From positions 675-19,661 of the forward strand of contig DEDT01000060.1 of NCBI GenBank assembly GCA_002350105.1: a stretch of 18,987 bases of DNA. The letters run 5' to 3'. This document shows, one piece after another, positions 15,886 to 18,987 of the stretch (the stretch's first letter is position 1; each line of letters starts with the position of its first letter). Origin of the DNA: Selenomonadaceae bacterium UBA2897. Lineage in GTDB: Bacteria; Bacillota; Negativicutes; Selenomonadales; Selenomonadaceae. The position numbers were made by a program, and so were the translations under genes. The notes below the pieces were generated by a model that was not told where the DNA came from, did no database searches, and saw nothing but the letters and a program-made list of their open reading frames with translations.

Positions 15886-15956
15886 GGGAAGCGGTGATTA
15901 AATCCGCCCGCCCATCTTGCAGCATTTTGGACGAGCTCCATTAATCATCGCTTCCC
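15886..15956 (-). promoter_or_regulatory. long hairpin leader of the aminotransferase gene
   Basis: GGGAAGCGATGATTAA (15941-15956, minus strand) pairs with TTAATCACCGCTTCCC (15886-15901) with one mismatch. Inside, GCTCGTCC (15929-15936) pairs fully, counting G-U, with GGGCGGGC (15906-15913), leaving a 15-base loop. No T run follows, so it is not a simple terminator. A 5-base-pair hairpin (CTCTG/CAGAG) follows before the ribosome site. A weak TATAGC box at 15966-15971 would start the RNA right at the hairpin, but its -35 is poor. No T-box or known riboswitch core was seen. A mobile hairpin element is an alternative explanation. Confidence 0.5.
15898..15948 (-). CDS. possible 16-residue leader peptide in the aminotransferase leader
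   Basis: An ATG at 15946-15948 opens a short frame reading MINGARPKCCKMGGRI and ends at TAA 15898-15900. AGGGGA precedes it by only about four to five bases, which is close for a good site. The whole frame lies within the leader hairpin, with its stop in the 3' arm, so ribosome position could change the fold. There is no run of a regulatory amino-acid codon beyond two adjacent Cys, so classical attenuation is not evident. Confidence 0.2.
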   Translation of the reverse strand: MINGARPKCCKMGGRI

Positions 15957-16045
15957 CTGTACCGTGCTATACTCCATGATAAATGTTTCACACTGTCCTG
16001 TCTACCAAAACGCGTGTGTATACAATATTTCTAAAAGGATATATC

Positions 16046-16073
16046 AAAAGGCTGCCGCATCGAAGCAGCAGCC
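16046..16073 (-). terminator. terminator of lysC
   Basis: On the minus strand GGCTGCTGC (16065-16073) pairs with GCGGCAGCC (16050-16058), followed by TTTTGATA. It lies just after the lysC stop and separates it from the aminotransferase. Confidence 0.75.
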
Positions 16074-16091
16074 GGGATTTTTGCCTGAATA

Positions 16092-16583
16092 TCAGCCCTT
16101 TTTCGGGAAGAACTCGTCGTGGATCGCGTTGACGGCCTCGCTCATCTGGTCGCGTTTCACGAGGCAGGAGATAGAGATCTCCGAGGTGCTGATGATGTCG
16201 ATGTTGATGCCTGCCCCTGAGAGCGCGCCGAACATGCGCGCGGCAATGCCCGGGTTGCCCAGCATGCCGGCACCGACGATGGAGACCTTCGCCACATCCT
16301 TCTCCACGAGCACGCCCACCGCCTGCAGCTTGTCGGCCACACTGTCGACGACCTCTTTCGCGCGCGGCAGGTCCGTCGAAGCCACGGTGAAGACCATGTC
16401 CGTGATGTTCTTCTCCGTGTTGCGGATGGACTGCACGATCATGTCGACATCGATATGGGCGTCGGCCAGCGCCGAGAAAATCTCATGCGCGATGCCCGGC
16501 GTATTCGGGATACCGAGTACGGCAATCTTGGCTACGTCTTTGTCGTGGGCTACGCCGCGAATCACGAAATCTTTATCTTCCAT
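16092..16583 (-). CDS. in-frame LysC beta subunit from an internal start
   Basis: ATG at 16581-16583 is codon 248 of lysC and is preceded by GGGAGGA at 16591-16597 with a seven-base gap, as good as any real start in the window. Translation from it yields 163 residues containing only the two ACT domains. Bacillus subtilis lysC is known to make an alpha and a beta subunit from overlapping frames in this way, the beta chain being the C-terminal portion. Here it is inferred from the ribosome site and position. Such a chain would pair with the ACT domains of full-length LysC and carry the effector site. Confidence 0.6.
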   Translation of the reverse strand: MEDKDFVIRGVAHDKDVAKIAVLGIPNTPGIAHEIFSALADAHIDVDMIVQSIRNTEKNITDMVFTVASTDLPRAKEVVDSVADKLQAVGVLVEKDVAKVSIVGAGMLGNPGIAARMFGALSGAGINIDIISTSEISISCLVKRDQMSEAVNAIHDEFFPKKG

Positions 16584-17324
16584 CGTATAATCCTCCCGAA
16601 TAATCGTACCTGGTTCACTCGTAAACGTCGAACGCACATGAATCGGAATCTTGAAGAACTCGCCCATCTCCACGGAGCGCGGCTGCATGACGCCAGCGCC
16701 GAGGCGGGCCATCTCCAGCATCTCATTATAGGTGATTTCCTTCATCTTGCGGGCACCCTTCACCACGCGCGGATCCGCCGAGTACACGCCATCCACGTCC
16801 GTGAAAATCTCGCAGGTCGCGGCCTTCAGTGCTCCCGCCAGCGCCACGGCAGAGGTATCGGAACCACCGCGCCCCAGCGTCACGGGGTCGCCATGCTCGT
16901 CGCTGCCCTGGAAGCCGGCCACGACCACGACGTTGCCCTTGTCGAGCTCCTCATGCACGCGCGCCGGCGTGATATCGACGATGCGGCCCTTCGTATGCAC
17001 GTCGTTCGTCTTCATGCCCGCGAGCTGGCCCGTGAGCGAGACGGCCGGCTGGCCCAGCGTGCAAAACGCCATGGCGAGCAAGGCGATGGATACCTGCTCG
17101 CCCGTCGTGAGCAGCATATCCATCTCTCGCGTGTACTCGTACGGATCCTTCGTAATGCCCTCCGCGAGCTTGATGAGATTATCCGTCGTGTCGCCCATCG
17201 CCGAGACGACGACGACGACCTGGTCGCCCGGCTTTTTCTCCTTCAATATACGTTTGGCGACGTTCATGATCTTTTCCGTGGTCGCCACGGAGCTGCCGCC
17301 GAACTTCTTGACAATAATTGCCAT
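16092..17324 (-). CDS. lysC: aspartokinase LysC
   Basis: Aspartokinase phosphorylates L-aspartate with ATP, the first step to lysine, threonine, methionine and diaminopimelate. The 410-residue monofunctional form has the N-terminal kinase signature VKKFGGSSVA at 5-14, the LLTTGEQVSIALLA block at 71-84, GRGGSDTSAVALA at 151-163 and FTDVDGVYSADPRVV at 174-188. The C-terminal part from about 265 holds two ACT domains (IAVLGIPNTPGIAHEIF and VSIVGAGMLGNPGIAARMF), so feedback inhibition is expected. The start is the ATG at 17324 after GGGGGAG; the longer frame to 17417 crosses the promoter. An internal Shine-Dalgarno and ATG at codon 248 suggest a separately made regulatory subunit, as in Bacillus subtilis aspartokinase II. 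It has a strong own promoter and no lysine-riboswitch-sized leader. Confidence 0.96.
   Translation of the reverse strand: MAIIVKKFGGSSVATTEKIMNVAKRILKEKKPGDQVVVVVSAMGDTTDNLIKLAEGITKDPYEYTREMDMLLTTGEQVSIALLAMAFCTLGQPAVSLTGQLAGMKTNDVHTKGRIVDITPARVHEELDKGNVVVVAGFQGSDEHGDPVTLGRGGSDTSAVALAGALKAATCEIFTDVDGVYSADPRVVKGARKMKEITYNEMLEMARLGAGVMQPRSVEMGEFFKIPIHVRSTFTSEPGTIIREDYTMEDKDFVIRGVAHDKDVAKIAVLGIPNTPGIAHEIFSALADAHIDVDMIVQSIRNTEKNITDMVFTVASTDLPRAKEVVDSVADKLQAVGVLVEKDVAKVSIVGAGMLGNPGIAARMFGALSGAGINIDIISTSEISISCLVKRDQMSEAVNAIHDEFFPKKG
16591..16597 (-). promoter_or_regulatory. internal ribosome site within lysC
   Basis: GGGAGGA on the minus strand, seven bases before the in-frame ATG of codon 248. 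It encodes part of IIRED, a stretch where other synonymous codons would destroy the match. Confidence 0.6.
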
Positions 17325-17406
17325 AATGCTCCCCCTAAATAAGACCGAGGTGTTCATCGATATGTACGTCTGCTCTGTAGATACAGGTAGAACGATTACG
17401 GAGAAC

Positions 17407-17435
17407 ATTATACACAAAAAAATATGCCATGTCCA
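17407..17435 (-). promoter_or_regulatory. strong sigma-A promoter of lysC
   Basis: On the minus strand TGGACA (17430-17435) and a perfect TATAAT (17407-17412) are 17 bases apart. The start would be near 17400, leaving a leader of about 76 bases with only a small CTGTA/TACAG hairpin. Confidence 0.75.
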
Positions 17436-17551
17436 TAGGATTTTGTAAAAAAATATGCAATTTGTCCGCTTGAAACAGACTACGTCGCAAAACTATGTTA
17501 CACTGTGGTGAATTTTATGGATAAAAATGACAAAATTACGTCAACTTTTCC

Positions 17552-17579
17552 TTGTTTTTTGCCACACAGCTGATATAGA
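17552..17579 (+). promoter_or_regulatory. candidate promoter of the pseudouridine synthase gene
   Basis: TTGTTT (17552-17557) and TATAGA (17574-17579) are 16 bases apart, 66 bases before the ATG. A second weaker set (TTGAAA then TATGTT, 18 bases apart) lies further upstream around 17470-17505. The divergent 320-base gap to lysC contains no gene. Confidence 0.35.
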
Positions 17580-17612
17580 CATCGCATTGATTCCATGATA
17601 GATTGGAAACAA

Positions 17613-17628
17613 AGAGCGGCAACGCTCT
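17613..17628 (+). promoter_or_regulatory. GNRA-capped hairpin beside the rluA-family ribosome site
   Basis: AGAGCG, GCAA loop, CGCTCT: a perfect six-base stem with a GNRA tetraloop, ending four bases before the AAAGGAG Shine-Dalgarno at 17633-17639. It could stabilise the mRNA 5' end or tune initiation. Confidence 0.4.
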
Positions 17629-17644
17629 ATGGAAAGGAGTCCCT

Positions 17645-18562
17645 ATGACGACACTCACGGTCTCGTTACCCCCCGATTGCCCGGGCCTTGCGGCCTATTC
17701 CTGGCTGCGGCAGACGCAGCATATCTCGCGCTCGCACTGGCGGCGGCTCAAGAACTCCGGCACCTTCCGCATCAACGGCGCACTGGTGAACGCCACGCTC
17801 TCCGTCGTGCACACGGGCGATGTCGTGAGCTTCGAGAGCGAAAAGCACGCCGAGAGCTCGATCGAGCCGCAGGACCTGCCGCTTACCATCCGCTATGAGG
17901 ATGAGGCACTGCTCGTCATCGACAAACCCGCCGGCCAGCTCGTGCACCCGCTGAAAAAGGAGCCGCTGGGCACCGTAGGGAACGCCGTGCTCGGCTACTA
18001 CCGGCGCACGGGGCAGGCGCATGGCTTCCATCCCGTGCACCGCCTCGACCGCAATACCACGGGCCTCGTGCTCATCGCCAAGGAACCACAGGTGCAGTAC
18101 CGCCTCACACCCAGTGGCGTGAAGAAGTTTCGCCGCGACTACCTCGCGCTCGTCCCCGGCACGCTCACGCCGCGCGAGGGCACCATTGACCTGCCCCTCG
18201 GCCATGCGCCGGACAGCTTCGTGCGCCAGATGGTGCGTGAGGACGGCAAGCCAGCCATCACGCACTACCGCACGCTGCGCACGGGCTGCCTCGCCCGCCC
18301 CGACGGCACCATGCAGGCGATCTCGATGCTGCAGCTCACCCTCGCGACGGGCCGCACGCACCAGATCCGCGTGCACCTCGCGCACCTCGGCCATCCACTG
18401 CTCGGCGACGATCTCTACGGCGGCGACCAGACGTTCATCGCCAGACAGGCCCTGCACGCCTGCCGCCTCACCTTCACGCATCCCTGGCGCGGCGAAACCA
18501 TCGTCATCACCGCCCCGCTTCCCGCGGACATACAGGGGCTGCTGCGGCAGCTGCAGGCTTAG
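17645..18562 (+). CDS. RluA/RluD-family RNA pseudouridine synthase
   Basis: The protein isomerises specific uridines of rRNA or tRNA to pseudouridine. It has 305 residues, a usual length. An S4-like RNA-binding segment covers about 14-65 (LRQTQHISRSHWRRLKNSG, then FRINGALVNA). The catalytic domain has YEDEALLVIDKPAG at 84-97, the active-site HRLDRNTTG at 132-140 with catalytic D135, and TGRTHQIRVHLAHLGHPLLGD at 235-255, ending with HACRLTF and the hydrophobic C-terminal strand. The ATG at 17645 is five bases after AAAGGAG; an in-frame TTG at 17603 lies within the leader and is rejected. Which RNA site it modifies cannot be told from sequence, since RluC, RluD and other paralogues share these motifs. 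It stands alone, divergent from lysC. Confidence 0.93.
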   Translation: MTTLTVSLPPDCPGLAAYSWLRQTQHISRSHWRRLKNSGTFRINGALVNATLSVVHTGDVVSFESEKHAESSIEPQDLPLTIRYEDEALLVIDKPAGQLVHPLKKEPLGTVGNAVLGYYRRTGQAHGFHPVHRLDRNTTGLVLIAKEPQVQYRLTPSGVKKFRRDYLALVPGTLTPREGTIDLPLGHAPDSFVRQMVREDGKPAITHYRTLRTGCLARPDGTMQAISMLQLTLATGRTHQIRVHLAHLGHPLLGDDLYGGDQTFIARQALHACRLTFTHPWRGETIVITAPLPADIQGLLRQLQA

Positions 18563-18599
18563 GGGATGTTGCGTATGGATTCGTCTCTCTCATACTCTC

Positions 18600-18697
18600 A
18601 TAGCCGCCCCTCCGGGGCGCAAGGCTCCCCAGGACCCCCTCAGTCAGCTACGCTGACAGCTCCCCCAATGGGGGGCGCCACGCCGCGATGCGGCTAT
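18600..18697. repeat. hairpin repeat, copy 2, with terminal inverted repeats
   Basis: The core at 18635-18683 matches copy 1 (6626-6674) in order and spacing, with stems TCAGC/GCTGA and GCTCCCCC/GGGGGGC. Here it is preceded by a CGCCCC/GGGGCG hairpin (about 18605-18619) and bounded by perfect eight-base inverted repeats ATAGCCGC (18600-18607) and GCGGCTAT (18690-18697). This looks like a small non-coding palindromic element of about 98 bases. It may also serve as the transcript end of the pseudouridine synthase gene, as no other terminator is visible there. It encodes nothing recognisable. Confidence 0.55.
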
Positions 18698-18772
18698 TTC
18701 TCCCGCATTTCTCACTAGTTGACCCGGATTACAAATTTTTTGCCTCTTTGTGTATCCTGTACGCTATTTCTA

Positions 18773-18781
18773 TGCTATAAT
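18773..18781 (+). promoter_or_regulatory. extended -10 promoter of fba
   Basis: TGCTATAAT is a perfect -10 box with the TGn extension. There is no good -35 (TATCCT at the 17-base spacing), which the extension can compensate. Transcription would start near 18788. Confidence 0.65.
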
Positions 18782-18787
18782 AGATTT

Positions 18788-18874
18788 AGTTCATGAGTTT
18801 AAATTTGGTGGCCGCGCGGAGAGTTTCCCACGTGTCACCGCGATGAACACAACTTCATTAGGGGGTAATGAAAA
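18788..18874 (+). promoter_or_regulatory. switch-like 5' leader of fba
   Basis: Four short segments can pair in exclusive ways. GTTCAT (18789-18794) pairs with ATGAAC (18843-18848), closing a GC-rich domain with GGTG/CACC and GGA/TCC stems. ATGAA can instead pair with TTCAT (18854-18858). TTCATTA (18854-18860) can pair with TAATGAA (18866-18872), a perfect seven-base stem whose five-base loop is exactly the GGGGG Shine-Dalgarno (18861-18865). Closing the first stem would leave the ribosome site masked; opening it would free it. The arrangement looks like translational control. No known riboswitch class was recognised; ligand and function are unknown. Confidence 0.5.
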
Positions 18875-18987
18875 ATGCCATTAGTTGGTACGAAAGAAAT
18901 GTTCAAGAAAGCTTATGAGGGCGGTTACGCCATCGGTGCTTTCAACGTCAACAACATGGAGATCGTCCAGGGTATCACGGAAGCTGC
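18875..18987 (+). CDS. fba: class II fructose-1,6-bisphosphate aldolase, 5' part
   Basis: Class II aldolase is the zinc-dependent glycolytic enzyme that splits fructose-1,6-bisphosphate to dihydroxyacetone phosphate and glyceraldehyde-3-phosphate. Only the first 37 residues are in the window: MPLVGTKEMFKKAYEGGYAIGAFNVNNMEIVQGITEA. The AIGAFNVNNMEIVQGI segment is a family hallmark. A closely related tagatose-bisphosphate aldolase or a GatY-type protein could share it. The ATG at 18875 follows GGGGG by nine bases. Codon use is less GC-rich than in the neighbours, as expected for a highly expressed gene. The catalytic Asp and zinc His residues lie beyond the right edge. Confidence 0.93.
   Translation, partial: MPLVGTKEMFKKAYEGGYAIGAFNVNNMEIVQGITEA

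Noticed and set aside
14600..15925. Aminotransferase starting at 15925
   Set aside because: The extension lies in the leader hairpin region with no ribosome site; the ATG at 15844 has AAAGGGGA upstream.
17325..17400. Possible lysine riboswitch ahead of lysC
   Set aside because: The leader from the predicted start is only about 76 bases, far shorter than the lysine riboswitch, and shows none of its conserved junction.
18800..18845. T-box-like string in the fba leader (GGTGGCCGCG against the GGTGGTACCGCG type)
   Set aside because: Two bases of the core are missing, the leader is under 90 bases, there is no specifier stem, and fba is not an amino-acid gene. Probably coincidence.

Overview
The window is a GC-rich chromosomal segment with house-keeping content. 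It most resembles a Firmicutes genome of the Negativicutes (Selenomonas/Mitsuokella-like). That placement is inferred from the overall protein flavour, strong GGGAGG-type Shine-Dalgarno sites, sigma-A promoters and U-tailed terminators. No rRNA, tRNA, CRISPR array or insertion sequence was seen.

Layout. (1) Bases 1-1250 form an AT-richer pocket. It holds the start of a leftward gene cut by the window edge with two promoters, a small secreted protein of unknown function, and a 5'-truncated remnant of another small protein. A bidirectional terminator separates the remnant from sbcC. (2) Bases 1253-7541 read leftward: cheR, a PaaK-like protein that has lost its catalytic motifs, then sbcD and sbcC, which overlap by four bases. 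(3) Bases 7710-10955 hold two AGCS-family amino-acid/cation symporters transcribed divergently from a 402-base region that carries two promoters, a pair of mirrored palindromes and a folded leader on the leftward gene. (4) Bases 11074-14404 read leftward: a DUF47 phosphate-transport accessory gene coupled to a PiT phosphate permease, a terminator, then a uridine-kinase-like nucleoside kinase. (5) Bases 14600-17324 read leftward: aspartokinase lysC with an apparent internal start for a regulatory subunit, then a PLP aminotransferase with its own long hairpin leader. (6) Bases 17645 to the end read rightward: an RluA-type pseudouridine synthase, a hairpin-rich intergenic repeat, and the start of class II fructose-bisphosphate aldolase behind a compact switch-like leader.

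How the genes work together. SbcC and SbcD form one nuclease complex. DUF47 and PiT form one phosphate-uptake unit. LysC and the aminotransferase both act in amino-acid metabolism but look separately controlled. The rest are independent transcription units. No obvious defence island or new multi-gene system is present. The most unusual items are the inactive-looking PaaK homologue and three structured 5' leaders (agcS, aminotransferase, fba) that I cannot match to a known riboswitch class.
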